A stretch of 64,000 nt of DNA from Blautia sp. OF03-15BH. GTDB lineage: Bacteria; Bacillota; Clostridia; Lachnospirales; Lachnospiraceae. The DNA lies in NCBI RefSeq assembly GCF_003463065.1, contig NZ_QSCM01000002.1, forward strand, positions 124,001 through 188,000, in the 5' to 3' direction. The translations under genes were made by a program, and so were the position numbers. Of this stretch, positions 42,425 through 52,700 are shown one piece after another (the first letter of the stretch is position 1; every line of letters begins with the position of its first letter). Below the pieces are notes generated by a model that was given only the letters and a program-made list of their open reading frames with translations, was not told the DNA's origin and did no database searches.

Positions 42425-43093
42425 GTGGAACGAAAAGTAATCTCGCGGGCAGTGATCAAGCGTCTGCCGCGATATTATCGTTATCTGGGTGATCTTCTGG
42501 AAAGCGGAGTCGAGAGGATTTCATCCAACGAGCTGAGTGACAAGATGCAGGTGACGGCATCTCAGATCCGGCAGGATCTGAACAATTTTGGCGGTTTCGG
42601 TCAGCAGGGTTACGGTTATAATGTGCAGCATCTGCATACCGAGATCGGAAAAATTCTGGGACTGGACCGTACCTACAACATGATCATTCTCGGTGCGGGA
42701 AACCTGGGTCAGGCTCTGGCAAATTATTCAAAATTTGCCCGCTGGGGCTTTCGGGTGACCGGGATTTTTGATGTGGACCCGGAGCTTGACGGGACAGTCG
42801 TCGGGAACATTCCGATCCGGATGGTGAAAGATCTTCCCGAATATCTGAAAGAAAACGATGTACAGATCGCAGCGCTGACGCTTCCCAGAAGCCAGGCAAA
42901 AGCCATGGCGGATCTGGTAACGGAGAATGGCGTGAAAGCGATCTGGAATTTTGCTCATACAGATCTGAAGCTTCCTGAAGATGTGATCGTGGAAAGTGTA
43001 CATCTTTCGGACAGCCTCATGCAGCTTTCCTACAACATGAGCAATTATAACAAGAATAAAAACAAAAAGCAGGGAAGAACAAAAGAAAAGTAA
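42425..43093 (+). CDS. rex: Redox-sensing transcriptional repressor Rex
   Basis: A 222-residue NADH/NAD+ sensor. The winged-helix domain (RAVIKRLPRYYRYLGDLL, SNELSDKMQVTASQIRQDLNNFGGFGQQGYGY) is at residues 8-66, the Rossmann domain with GAGNLGQALANY near residue 90, and the C-terminal swapped helix ends in Lys. GTG 42425 is the start. Rex normally represses fermentation and hydrogen/NADH-linked genes, which suits an acetogen. A Rex-like operator was not obvious at this gene's own promoter. Confidence 0.95.
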   Translation: MERKVISRAVIKRLPRYYRYLGDLLESGVERISSNELSDKMQVTASQIRQDLNNFGGFGQQGYGYNVQHLHTEIGKILGLDRTYNMIILGAGNLGQALANYSKFARWGFRVTGIFDVDPELDGTVVGNIPIRMVKDLPEYLKENDVQIAALTLPRSQAKAMADLVTENGVKAIWNFAHTDLKLPEDVIVESVHLSDSLMQLSYNMSNYNKNKNKKQGRTKEK

Positions 43094-43099
43094 GCAGAA

Positions 43100-43133
43100 G
43101 ACGCGGTAAGACGAAGTTTTAGCGCGTCCTTTT
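43100..43133 (+). terminator. Possible terminator after rex
   Basis: GACGCG/CGCGTC stem with a 17-base loop followed by CTTTT. Weak T-tract. Confidence 0.45.
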
Positions 43134-43156
43134 CGTGTCTAAAAAGGGGGTTTTTC

Positions 43157-44638
43157 ATGGAATATCTGGTGTCGGCAGAAGAAATGCGCCGGGCAGATCG
43201 CTCTGTGATCCAGGACTATGGTGTTCCATCTCTGGTTCTGATGGAGCGGGCAGCCCTTTCCTGTGTGGAACTTATGAAAAAAGAAAGCTTTGATCTTTCC
43301 CGCATTCTGATAGCTGCCGGAAGCGGGAATAACGGCGGGGATGGTTTTGCCATGGCAAGGATCCTGAAGCTGCAGGGATTTTCTGCGGATATCTGGTTTG
43401 TCGGCAATCCGGAGCATCTGTCGAAGGAGGCTGCACTTCAGAAGAAAATCTGCGAAAATTATGGTATGAAATTTGTGCGGAATCTTCCGGACGGTGAATA
43501 TACTACTATTGTAGATGCCATTTTTGGCGCCGGGCTTTCCAGAGAGATCCGTGGAAATTACCGCGAAGTTATAGAAGACATCAACCGGCATCCGGCAAAA
43601 ATCTTCGCTGTGGATATCCCGTCCGGCATCTCATCGGATGATGGAAGGATCCAGGGAACAGCCGTACGGGCAGATGTGACCGGTGCGCTGGCCTTCCGGA
43701 AGCTCGGTCATGTCCTTTATCCCGGAACGGAGTATGCAGGAAAGACCGTTCTGCTGGATATCGGCATCACGAAAGAAGGCTTCCACCAGCAGCTGCCGCG
43801 GGTACAGGCAGCCGGAAGAGAGCTTCTTTCCCTGCTTCCACCAAGAGAAGCGGCAGGAAACAAAGGAAGCTTCGGTAAAGCCTGCCTTATGGCCGGCAGC
43901 CGGAATATGGCGGGAGCCGCGTACCTTTCCGGACGGGCGGCTGCCCTTATGGGAACCGGTCTGGTGCGTGTGGTGAGCGAAGCCTGCAATCGGGAGATCC
44001 TGCAGACACTTCTTCCGGAAGCCGTGCTGACCACGGAAGAGCTGTTTTCAGAAAAAATACTGGCGGAGTCTCTTGCCTGGGCGGATGCCATAGGGATTGG
44101 TCCCGGTCTTTCCACCGGAACGGAAGCAGAAAGAGAACTGTTTTTTGTTCTGGAAAAGAACAATCTTCCAATGGTTCTGGATGCAGATGCGTTAAACATT
44201 CTGGCAAAGCATCCGGACTGGCTGGAAAAGAGCCGGGCTCCAAAAATCCTGACTCCCCATATGGGGGAAATGGTTCGGCTCTCCGGTTTTTCCATGGAAG
44301 AACTGAAGAAAAGGCCTCTGGAACTTGCGGCTGCCTATGCGAAAGAGCAGCAGGTGATCCTGGTCCTGAAGGATGCCAGGACTGTGATCACGGATGGCGA
44401 GCGGCTGGTACTCAATGCCAGCGGAAACAACGGAATGGCCACAGGTGGTTCCGGGGACGTGCTCACGGGCATCATCACCGGTCTTCTGGCCCAGGGGACG
44501 GCACCTTTTGATGCAGCCGTTCTTGGAGTCTATCTCCATGGCCTGGCAGGAGACCGTGCAGCGGAAAATACAGGGGTGAGAGGGATGCTTTCCACAGATA
44601 TCCTGAAGGAACTCCCTCAGATACTGAAAGAAGGATAA
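43157..44638 (+). CDS. nnr: Bifunctional NAD(P)H-hydrate epimerase / dehydratase
   Basis: A 493-residue repair enzyme for damaged NADH and NADPH. The N-terminal YjeF_N epimerase occupies ~1-215 (AAGSGNNGGDGFAMARIL and VDAIFGAGLSREIRG). The C-terminal ADP-dependent dehydratase is ~220-490 (GIGPGLST, VLDADALNIL, and NGMATGGSGDVLTGIITGLL). ATG 43157 follows a poor ribosome site (AAAGGGGG). It is followed at 2 bases by alr, a pairing found in many Firmicutes. Confidence 0.95.
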   Translation: MEYLVSAEEMRRADRSVIQDYGVPSLVLMERAALSCVELMKKESFDLSRILIAAGSGNNGGDGFAMARILKLQGFSADIWFVGNPEHLSKEAALQKKICENYGMKFVRNLPDGEYTTIVDAIFGAGLSREIRGNYREVIEDINRHPAKIFAVDIPSGISSDDGRIQGTAVRADVTGALAFRKLGHVLYPGTEYAGKTVLLDIGITKEGFHQQLPRVQAAGRELLSLLPPREAAGNKGSFGKACLMAGSRNMAGAAYLSGRAAALMGTGLVRVVSEACNREILQTLLPEAVLTTEELFSEKILAESLAWADAIGIGPGLSTGTEAERELFFVLEKNNLPMVLDADALNILAKHPDWLEKSRAPKILTPHMGEMVRLSGFSMEELKKRPLELAAAYAKEQQVILVLKDARTVITDGERLVLNASGNNGMATGGSGDVLTGIITGLLAQGTAPFDAAVLGVYLHGLAGDRAAENTGVRGMLSTDILKELPQILKEG

Positions 44639-44640
44639 AA

Positions 44641-45816
44641 ATGAAGGAAACAGAGGCAATGCGTATCTATGCGGCCATTGATCTGGACGCATGCAGAAAA
44701 AATATTGACGCCATGTTTGCAAAACTCCGGCCGGAAACAAAAATGACTCTGGTCATTAAGACCGATGGTTATGGTCATGGAGCGCTTCCCGTTGCAAGAC
44801 TCGGGGAGACGATGGAACGGGTCTGGGGCTATGCAGTGGCAACAGCTCAGGAGGCTTTTTATCTGCGGAGAAACGGGATCAGAAAGCCGATCCTAATCCT
44901 TGGATATACCTTTGAAGGAGATTACCTTAAAATGGTGGAGGAGGAGATCCGGCCGGTGGTCTTTCGTTATGAGACGGCGGCTGCCTTTTCCAGAGCAGCA
45001 AAGGAAGCCGGTAAAACCGTACATATTCACATTGGTCTGGATACAGGCATGCACCGGATCGGCTTTTCAGATACCATGGAGAGTATCGGAGAGATCCAGA
45101 AGATCCGGCAGCTGGAACAGGTAGAGCTGGAAGGAATCTTCACTCATTTTGCCCGGGCGGATGAAGAAGATAAAACATTCGCAAGAGCCCAGCTGCTCCG
45201 TTTTGTGAGCTTTGTCACGAAACTGGAGAAAAAAGGTATTACGTTTCAACTTCGCCATGCGGCCAACAGTGCCAGTATTATGGAATTTCCAGAGGCGCAG
45301 ATCGATATGGTCCGGGCCGGGATCACGATTTACGGTATTTACCCTTCTGAGGAGATGAAACCGGAGAATCTGCCGCTGGAGCCTATGATGGAGCTGAAGA
45401 GCCGGATCGTTCTCATCAAAGAGATCGCGCCCAGAGATGCGGTAAGCTATGGCGGTACCTTTGTGGCAGAAAAAAATATGAGGATTGCCACCATTTCTGC
45501 CGGATACGGAGATGGTTATCCGCGGAGTCTTTCTAACAAAGGGTTTGTTCTGATCCATGGAAAGAAAGCGCCGATTCTCGGACGGATCTGTATGGATCAG
45601 TTCATGGTGGATGTGACAGACATTCCGGAAGCGGCCGAGCTTGAGGAAGTCACTCTTATGGGAAAAGACGGGGAAGCTTTTCTTCCCGTAACGGCTCTTT
45701 CCGAGCTGGCAGGAAGATTTCCCTATGAATTTGTCTGTGATATCGGCAAGCGTGTTCCGCGGGTCTATTATCAGGACGGAAAGATCGTGGAAATCGTGGA
45801 TGAGCTTGTAAAATAG
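44641..45816 (+). CDS. alr: Alanine racemase
   Basis: A 391-residue fold-III PLP enzyme making D-alanine for peptidoglycan. The PLP Lys is in MTLVIKTDGYGHGA near residue 40; the catalytic Tyr region is AISAGYGDGYPRSL, and GRICMDQFMVDVT is the usual C-terminal block. ATG 44641 has an AGAAGGA site; a later ATG (44659) with AAGGAA is also possible and gives the common start RIYAAIDLDAC. It is followed by a MazF-type toxin gene, as in the Bacillus alr-ndoAI-ndoA locus, but without the antitoxin. Confidence 0.95.
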   Translation: MKETEAMRIYAAIDLDACRKNIDAMFAKLRPETKMTLVIKTDGYGHGALPVARLGETMERVWGYAVATAQEAFYLRRNGIRKPILILGYTFEGDYLKMVEEEIRPVVFRYETAAAFSRAAKEAGKTVHIHIGLDTGMHRIGFSDTMESIGEIQKIRQLEQVELEGIFTHFARADEEDKTFARAQLLRFVSFVTKLEKKGITFQLRHAANSASIMEFPEAQIDMVRAGITIYGIYPSEEMKPENLPLEPMMELKSRIVLIKEIAPRDAVSYGGTFVAEKNMRIATISAGYGDGYPRSLSNKGFVLIHGKKAPILGRICMDQFMVDVTDIPEAAELEEVTLMGKDGEAFLPVTALSELAGRFPYEFVCDIGKRVPRVYYQDGKIVEIVDELVK

Positions 45817-45915
45817 GAAAACTAAAAATCAGCCAAAAGAATACAAAAGCGCATAAACCGCAGGGATTATGGAAATACTGGTCATTATCAAATCAGGAAG
45901 CGGAGAGTGAAATGC

Positions 45916-46263
45916 GTGATAATTCGAAGAGGCGATGTTTTTTACGCAGACTTAAGACCGGTGGTCGGCTCTGAACAGGGAGGAATCCGGCCGGTGCTCA
46001 TCATTCAGAACGATATCGGAAACCGTCACAGTCCTACTGTGATCTGTGCAGCAATCACATCCCGCATGAACAAAGCGAAGCTGCCGACGCATGTGGAGAT
46101 CGAAGCAAGGAAATGTGAGATCGTTAAGGACTCAGTGATCCTTCTGGAGCAGCTGAGGACGATCGACAAGACCCGTCTGAGGGATCGCGTCTGCCACTTG
46201 GATGAAAGTATACTGAAACGGGTGGATCACGCGCTTATGGTAAGTCTGGAACTGCCTACATAA
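45916..46263 (+). CDS. ndoA: Type II toxin, MazF/PemK (EndoA-like) endoribonuclease
   Basis: A 115-residue mRNA interferase with strong resemblance to Bacillus EndoA: IRRGDVFYADLRPVVGSEQGGIRPVLIIQND, then AAITSRMNKAKLPTHVEI and DSVILLEQLRTIDKTRL. The conserved Arg in GGIRPV and Thr in AAITS are present. GTG 45916 is preferred because it aligns with the family N-terminus and has GGAGAG upstream; GTG 45907 is possible. The 99 bases between alr and this gene hold no antitoxin frame. An antitoxin may be encoded elsewhere, or this is a domesticated ribonuclease. Confidence 0.92.
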   Translation: MIIRRGDVFYADLRPVVGSEQGGIRPVLIIQNDIGNRHSPTVICAAITSRMNKAKLPTHVEIEARKCEIVKDSVILLEQLRTIDKTRLRDRVCHLDESILKRVDHALMVSLELPT

Positions 46264-46272
46264 ACAGGATTC

Positions 46273-46301
46273 TTGACGAACGGGCGGGGAAATGGTATAA
46301 A
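46273..46301 (+). promoter_or_regulatory. Promoter of yebC
   Basis: TTGACG (46273-46278), 17-base spacer, TATAAA (46296-46301), 46 bases upstream of the ATG. Confidence 0.7.
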
Positions 46302-46346
46302 TGATTAGAGACATAAGAAGAAAAAGTAAAAAGGAGTAGAAATTTC

Positions 46347-47075
46347 ATGTCAGGACATTCAAAATTTGCCAATATTAAGCACAAAAAAGAGAAAAACGAT
46401 GCAGCAAAGGGAAAGGTATTTACGATCATCGGCCGTGAGATCGCAGTCGCAGTAAAAGAGGGCGGTCCGGATCCGGAGAACAACAGCAAACTTCGTGACT
46501 GTATCGCAAAAGCAAAGGCAAACAACATGCCGAACGATACCATCGAGCGTGGTATCAAAAAAGCAGCCGGAGATGCCAATGCAGTAAACTACGAGCATGT
46601 TACCTATGAAGGCTATGGTCCTAACGGAATTGCTATCATCGTAGAGGCACTGACAGACAATAAGAACCGTACCGCAGCCAACGTAAGAAGTGCTTTCACC
46701 AAAGGAAACGGAAGCATCGGTACACAGGGCTGCGTGTCCTACAGCTTCGATGAAAAAGGTCAGATCATCATTGATAAAGAAGAGTGCGACATGAACGCAG
46801 ATGATCTTATGATGATGGCTCTGGATGCAGGCGCTGAGGATTTCTCAGAGGAAGAGGACAGCTTTGAGATTCTGACTGCACCGGAGGATTTCAGCGCGGT
46901 CAGAGAGACTCTGGAGAAAGAGGGAATCCCCATGGCAGAGGCAGAGGTCCGCATGATCCCGCAGAACTATGTGACACTGACAGATGAGACTGCGATCAAG
47001 AACCTTCAGAGAACTCTGGATCTTTTGGATGAGGATGACGACGTACAGAACGTATTCCACAACTGGGATGAGTAA
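46347..47075 (+). CDS. yebC: YebC/PmpR family regulator
   Basis: A 242-residue protein of the YebC/TACO1 family. The N-terminus MSGHSKFANIKHKKEKNDAAKGKVFTIIGREI is diagnostic. The family was named as DNA-binding regulators and more recently linked to translation through problem sequences by the ribosome. An AAAGGAG site lies before ATG 46347. The C-terminus is acidic, as usual. Confidence 0.95.
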   Translation: MSGHSKFANIKHKKEKNDAAKGKVFTIIGREIAVAVKEGGPDPENNSKLRDCIAKAKANNMPNDTIERGIKKAAGDANAVNYEHVTYEGYGPNGIAIIVEALTDNKNRTAANVRSAFTKGNGSIGTQGCVSYSFDEKGQIIIDKEECDMNADDLMMMALDAGAEDFSEEEDSFEILTAPEDFSAVRETLEKEGIPMAEAEVRMIPQNYVTLTDETAIKNLQRTLDLLDEDDDVQNVFHNWDE

Positions 47076-47141
47076 GATCTCTGACACCGGATGGATATGT
47101 CTGTTTATTCAGACATCACCAAATATGCAGGGAGAAAAATT

Positions 47142-47912
47142 ATGAGCTTTTATACAACCGCGATCGAGGGACTTCCGGGCATGCTTCTGAATGTGGATGA
47201 CCCCATCGGAAATTTTAAGAGAAAGCGTTATCCGACAGCGTTCGAAGCTTACTATGAACAGCATCTCGTTACGCTGGAGGCGCTGGAGAACGGATATCAG
47301 CAGGTGATCGATAAGGAACAGTATCTGGCAAATATGGCCGAGGCTGTAGCCGCTGCCGCAGAGGAAACTCTGATGCAGGAGAAAAAGAAAAACAAACGGG
47401 CCAACCTTCTGGTGGATTATAACCTTTCTCTGGTGGTCTATCTGTACCCGGCAGTACTGAAATACGAAGGAGAATCCGGAAAACCCTTCTCCGAAAAACT
47501 GGCAGCAGCTTGGAAAGAGCATTTCCCGGATACCAACGTATCTCCGGCGACTTATGAGCAGATCAACGGTGGTTTCAAACGGAAGTTCTGTTATATCACC
47601 ACAGCAGCCTGTACGACTCTCGGAAAACCGGATGACTGTTATGAGCTGAACTGTTTCCGGAACTATCGTGATACTTATCTTTTGTCCACAGATGAGGGAG
47701 AAGCCATTGTGCAGGAATATTATGATATCGCTCCCACTATTGTGAAACATATCAATAGAGATAAAAAGTGTAAAGAGATCTACGCTTCCATCTGGGAAGA
47801 GTATCTCGCTCCCTGTCTTCATCTCATTGAGGAAGACAGAAAGGAAGACTGCCAGGAACTTTACACCAGAATGGTGCGGAACCTGGAAAAAGAATATTTT
47901 TACAAAAACTGA
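47142..47912 (+). CDS. Conserved Lachnospiraceae protein with Cys-containing C-terminal motif
   Basis: A 256-residue soluble protein without signal peptide. The only recognisable motif is KFCYITTAACTTLGKPDDCYELNCFRNYRD, close to the CFI-box type segment (FCYITTAVC...ELxxFRxFRD) seen at the end of various bacterial proteins. The N-terminal two thirds are helical and charged. ATG 47142 follows AGGGAG; an ATG at 47091 overlaps a TGTCTG/CAGACA hairpin and is unlikely. It follows yebC and ends in a very strong terminator. Function is unknown. Confidence 0.7.
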   Translation: MSFYTTAIEGLPGMLLNVDDPIGNFKRKRYPTAFEAYYEQHLVTLEALENGYQQVIDKEQYLANMAEAVAAAAEETLMQEKKKNKRANLLVDYNLSLVVYLYPAVLKYEGESGKPFSEKLAAAWKEHFPDTNVSPATYEQINGGFKRKFCYITTAACTTLGKPDDCYELNCFRNYRDTYLLSTDEGEAIVQEYYDIAPTIVKHINRDKKCKEIYASIWEEYLAPCLHLIEEDRKEDCQELYTRMVRNLEKEYFYKN

Positions 47913-47957
47913 CAGACAGTCCGTTTTCCCGAAAGGGAAAACGGACTGTCTGTTTCT
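47912..47957 (+). terminator. Strong terminator
   Basis: A perfect 19-bp stem (from ACAGACAGTCCG, 47912-47930, to its complement at 47935-47953) with a GAAA tetraloop, then TTCTTTC. Confidence 0.88.
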
Positions 47958-48023
47958 TTCATAAAAAACTCAATTCCGGCAATACTGTAAAAAAGACAGC
48001 AATGTCGGAAACGAGGTAAAAAG

Positions 48024-48692
48024 ATGACAGAGACAAAGCCAAAAGGAAAAACAGAAAATGACAGAGAAAATCTCCGGGAATTCGGTGAGGTAAAAATGGA
48101 AGACCGAATCCATCTGATTTCTGTGATCGGAGAGATCGAGGGTCATGAATGTCTTTCTGCCAATACCAAAACAACAAAATACGAACATGTTCTTCCGCAG
48201 CTGGCAGCGATCGAGGACAGTGACGAAATCAAAGGCGTTCTGGTTCTCCTGAATACGGTGGGAGGTGATGTGGAAGCCGGGCTTGCAATTGCGGAAATGA
48301 TTGCTTCTTTGAGTAAGCCCACCGTTTCTCTTGTATTGGGAGGCAGCCATTCCATCGGAGTTCCCATTGCCGTGTCTACCGATTATTCCTTTATTGTGGC
48401 CACAGGGACGATGGTGATCCACCCGGTCCGGATGAACGGGACGGTCATCGGAGCGCCGCAGACCTATGATTATTTCAAACAGATGCAGGACCGGATCCTG
48501 GGCTTTATCGCCGGTCACTGCAGTGCACGAAGAGAACGGCTGGAGGAACTGATGCTGGATACCGGAATGCTCACGAAGGATCTGGGAACGATCCTTGTCG
48601 GAAAGCAGGCAGTGGAAGAAGGGATCATCGATCGTGTGGGCGGTATCCGGGATGCCGTGGCAAAACTTCGGAAAATGATTTGTACATCTTGA
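48024..48692 (+). CDS. tepA: ClpP-like serine protease TepA
   Basis: A 222-residue ClpP/crotonase-fold protein of the TepA (translocation-enhancing) group. The oxyanion region is LLNTVGGDVEAGLAIAEMI, the nucleophile Ser is in GGSHSIGVPIAV and the His in MVIHPVRMNG. There is no signal peptide. In Bacillus tepA lies just before spoIIIE; here only uppP intervenes, so synteny supports the call. A GAGGT site precedes ATG 48024; the first 25 residues are charged and variable. Confidence 0.88.
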   Translation: MTETKPKGKTENDRENLREFGEVKMEDRIHLISVIGEIEGHECLSANTKTTKYEHVLPQLAAIEDSDEIKGVLVLLNTVGGDVEAGLAIAEMIASLSKPTVSLVLGGSHSIGVPIAVSTDYSFIVATGTMVIHPVRMNGTVIGAPQTYDYFKQMQDRILGFIAGHCSARRERLEELMLDTGMLTKDLGTILVGKQAVEEGIIDRVGGIRDAVAKLRKMICTS

Positions 48693-48708
48693 AAAAATAT
48701 GCTATACT
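48680..48708 (+). promoter_or_regulatory. Promoter upstream of uppP
   Basis: TTGTAC (48680-48685), 17-base spacer, TATACT (48703-48708), overlapping the end of tepA. The leader up to 48856 contains an AAGCGGA/TCCGCTT hairpin and the 16-base sequence CGAATGTCCGCTTTAC shared with the alpha-galactosidase leader. Confidence 0.55.
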
Positions 48709-48856
48709 GAATCTATATGTCTGCCGGTTTCTTTTGATTTGAACGCAGATAAGCAAGTAGCGAAGCGGATTGCGAATGTCCGCTTTACAGAATGAAAAAC
48801 GGAAGGAAGCCGGCAGTTGTGTTTCTGAACAAGGAAAGAGTCAAGGAGGAACGGTT

Positions 48857-49732
48857 ATGTCATTGCTTCAGGCGATTTTTTTAGGAGTTGTACAGGGGAT
48901 CACAGAATTTCTGCCTGTCAGCAGTTCCGGTCATCTGGCCATATTTCAGAATATTTTCGGGATGCAGACGGACGGGGGACTGCTTTTTGATGTCTGCCTG
49001 CATATCGGAACACTGGCTGCAGTATTTATTGTTTACTGGAAGGATATCTTTAAGATGATACGGGAGTTTTTCTCCATGTGCGCAGATATCGCCGGTAATA
49101 TCAAGATTTTTTACCGCAACCGCCGGTATAAGGAAGCATTCCGTTATCACCGGATTGTACATAACAATTACCGGAAATTTGTAGTCCTGGTGCTGGTATC
49201 CACCATTCCTACCGGCTTGATCGGCGTGGTCGGAAAGAATCTGATCAGCTTTGCCTCCACAACGCTGATCGTTCCCGGTGTCTGCCTGCTTCTGACAGGA
49301 CTTCTGCTTCTGGTGGCGGACCACTGCAAGGATGGGAAAAAGATCCCGAAAGACATCAGCTACAGCAATGGTTTCCTGATCGGTATTGCCCAGGGCGTGG
49401 CAACACTTCCGGGACTTTCCCGGTCCGGAACGACCATTACAGCCTGCCTTTTAAGTGGTTTTGACCGGCGTTTTGCAGTAAAATATTCCTTTATCATGTC
49501 GATACCGGCAATCTTGGGAGCAGCAGTCCTGGAGCTGAAGGATATTGGAACGGAAGTGATCTCCGGCGGTATGGTGGCAAACTGCGTGGCAGGAGCCATT
49601 GTGGCAGGAGTGGTGGGATATATCTGTATCCGTACCATGCTGGTCGTTGTGAGGAAGAAGAATTTCAAGGGCTTTTCCATTTACTGCTTTGCAGCAGGGA
49701 TCCTTGCGATCATAGCCCATTTTATCGTATAA
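48857..49732 (+). CDS. uppP: Undecaprenyl-diphosphatase
   Basis: A 291-residue membrane phosphatase (BacA/UppP) that recycles the undecaprenyl carrier in cell-wall synthesis. The signature motifs are GITEFLPVSSSGHLAI near residue 17 and the second motif ATLPGLSRSGTTITACLLSGFDR near 185. About eight spans are seen. ATG 48857 follows AAGGAGG; upstream in-frame starts are not supported. A charged insert around residues 75-110 (NRRYKEAFRYHRIVHNNY) is a little longer than in E. coli. Confidence 0.95.
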   Translation: MSLLQAIFLGVVQGITEFLPVSSSGHLAIFQNIFGMQTDGGLLFDVCLHIGTLAAVFIVYWKDIFKMIREFFSMCADIAGNIKIFYRNRRYKEAFRYHRIVHNNYRKFVVLVLVSTIPTGLIGVVGKNLISFASTTLIVPGVCLLLTGLLLLVADHCKDGKKIPKDISYSNGFLIGIAQGVATLPGLSRSGTTITACLLSGFDRRFAVKYSFIMSIPAILGAAVLELKDIGTEVISGGMVANCVAGAIVAGVVGYICIRTMLVVVRKKNFKGFSIYCFAAGILAIIAHFIV

Positions 49733-49755
49733 GAAATTTGTAAGAGGAGATATTC

Positions 49756-52700
49756 ATGGCAGCAAAGAAAGAGACAGAAAACCAGAAAACGACAAACAAA
49801 AAGCAGACGGCGCCCAAACGGCCGTCTGCTTCTTCCGCAGGACGTGCTTCCGGTGCTTCCACATCGAAGGGTCGGCAGAATACGGGCAGCCGGAATACAG
49901 ATAGAAAAAAGAACAATCATGTATTCAGCTTTCCGATCGCAGAAGAAGTGACCCTTTGGGGCACACTGGCACTTTCTGTGATCCTGTTTATCAGCAATTT
50001 CGGGATCGGCGGTTTTGTTGGAGATGCTATCAGCCGGTTCTTTTTTGGTGTCTTCGGTTTTATGGCTTATCTTCTTCCGGTGATCCTTTTTCTGATGGTG
50101 GCTTTTCTTTTGAGCAACCGGAACAATCCGCTGGCATGGATGAAAGCTGCGGCAGTGATCCTTCTGGTGATCTGTGTCTGCACAGTAGTGGAACTCGGAC
50201 TGAATTCTTATCAGGCAGACAGAAATTTTCTGGATTTTTATAAAGCCAGTGCGGTCAGCAGAAGCGGCGGCGGACTGGCCGGAGGCGTCCTCTGTACACT
50301 GGTCTGCCCGGCATTTGGTGTGGCAGGTGCTTATGTACTGGTGATCGTGATCATGATCCTTTGTATGGTTCTGATCACAGAACGGTCTTTTTTTGAGGAT
50401 TTTCGGAGAACCGGGAAAAAAGTTTATAAAAACATGTATGAAAATAACAGGGAAGAAGCAGCGATCCGTCGGGAACGGGCAGCGATCCGCGAGGAAAAGA
50501 GACGGATCATCCGTGAGGAACAACGGAAAATGCAGCGGGAACAGCTGGAAAAGGAAAAAGACCAGCTGAAGACCCTTCCGGAAACATTGCGTAGAAATCA
50601 GAAGGTCAGCGGTGTAGATCTGAATGGTCTTTCTCCCCGTACTATGCCGCTGGAGGAGGTACACGAGATCGTACCTCCGGTACCTAAGAAGCGCCCGGAA
50701 GTGGACGAGCCGAACCTCAAGGTTATGGATCATGCCATCAGCGGAAAGAATTTTCAGGTTCCGCTGGAAGAACGGATCCCCAAGGTCAGTCCTGAACTGC
50801 CCTTTGTGGATAGAAGGTTCCCGGAACCGGAGATCCGGGAGGTGGAAGAAGAGGTGGCACCTGTCTCGATCCGTGAGCAGCGCCCAAGCTCCTTTGAGGA
50901 ACAGCTCCGGATCAATGGCGAACTGGTTTCTTCCGCCAGAAATCAGTCGGAAAATCTGGAAGCAGAACCGGATCAGACCGAAGAATTTACGGAAGAACAG
51001 GAAGATTTTTACCGGCCTCTGAGCCAGCCTGTATTTTTACAGAAAGCGGATGAAACAGAGGAGAGGAATCCTGAAGAGATTTTCCGGGAACGCTGGGGCG
51101 GATCGGACGAGACCGGACCGGGGCTTGATTTTGGGGATGATCCCTCCGATGAAGAAGAAATCCCGTCCGTTTATGAAGCAGATGCTGTTGAGACAGAGGA
51201 TGCGGACATTGGCAGGAATACAGATCCGGAAGATGAACCGGAGCCCTTCTGTGATCCCGGAGATATGCAGGAGATCAGCGGTTATGAAATGGATGAGGCG
51301 GAGATTCCTGGTACGGAAACAGCTGCTGTTCAGCCGGAGCCCAGAAATGTGAAAGCTTCTTCACACTCCTCGGATGGTATTTTCAGAGAAGATAATTCGT
51401 TAAGACCTACCTCTGCGGGCGCAGTTTTTCAGGATGCACCGCCGGCACCGGGAGAAAAACAGTTCCGGAATCCGAAGTCCAGCCAGGAAGAACAACAGAA
51501 AAACCAGGAAACTGTGGCAAAGGAAATCGAAGCCTCCAGTCAGGTGGTGAAGAAGGAGTATGTCTTCCCGCCTCTTGATCTTTTAAGCAAGCCTAAAAGC
51601 AATCCTGCAGTCGGCAGGGATCAGGAGCTCCGTGAGACGGCAGCCAAGCTTCAGCAGACACTCCACAACTTTGGCGTCGGTGTACGCGTTACCAATGTAA
51701 GCTGCGGTCCTTCCGTTACCCGCTATGAGCTTACACCTGATCAGGGAGTGAAGGTCAGCCGGATTGTCAATCTTTCCGATGACATCAAGCTGAACCTGGC
51801 AGCTGCCGATATTCGTATCGAAGCGCCGATACCCGGAAAAGCTGCCGTCGGGATCGAAGTACCGAACAAAACAAACAGTCCGGTTCCCCTGAGAGAGCTG
51901 CTGGAGACCAAAGAGTTCAAGGAACATCCATCCAGCCTTGCTTTTGCAGCCGGAAAAGACATTGCCGGAAAACCGGTCGTTGCAGATATTGCCCGCATGC
52001 CGCATCTTCTGATCGCCGGTGCCACCGGTTCCGGTAAATCAGTCTGCATCAATACCATTATCATGAGTCTGCTTTATAAGGCAAAGCCGGAAGATGTAAA
52101 ACTCATCATGATCGACCCCAAGGTAGTGGAACTGAGCGTTTATAACGGAATCCCGCATCTTCTGATCCCTGTCGTGACCGATCCGAAGAAAGCTTCCGGT
52201 GCCCTGAACTGGGCAGTGGCGGAAATGACCGGCCGTTATCAAAAATTTGCAGAATACAATGTCCGGGATCTGAAGGGCTATAATAAGAAGATCGATGCGA
52301 TCAAAGACATTCCGGATCCCGATAAACCGGAAAAAATGCCTCAGATCGTGATCATTGTCGATGAGCTGGCAGACCTTATGATGGTGGCTCCCGGAGAAGT
52401 GGAGGATGCCATCTGCCGACTGGCTCAGCTGGCCCGTGCGGCAGGAATCCATCTGATCATTGCAACGCAGAGACCTTCCGTCAATGTCATCACCGGTCTT
52501 ATCAAGGCAAATATGCCTTCCCGTATCGCTTTTTCCGTATCCTCCGGCGTGGATTCCCGTACGATCATCGATATGGTCGGAGCCGAAAAGCTTCTCGGAA
52601 AGGGAGACATGCTGTTCTATCCACAGGGCTATCAGAAGCCTGCCCGTGTGCAGGGGGCTTTTGTCTCCGATACAGAGGTCAGTGATGTGGTAGAATTCCT

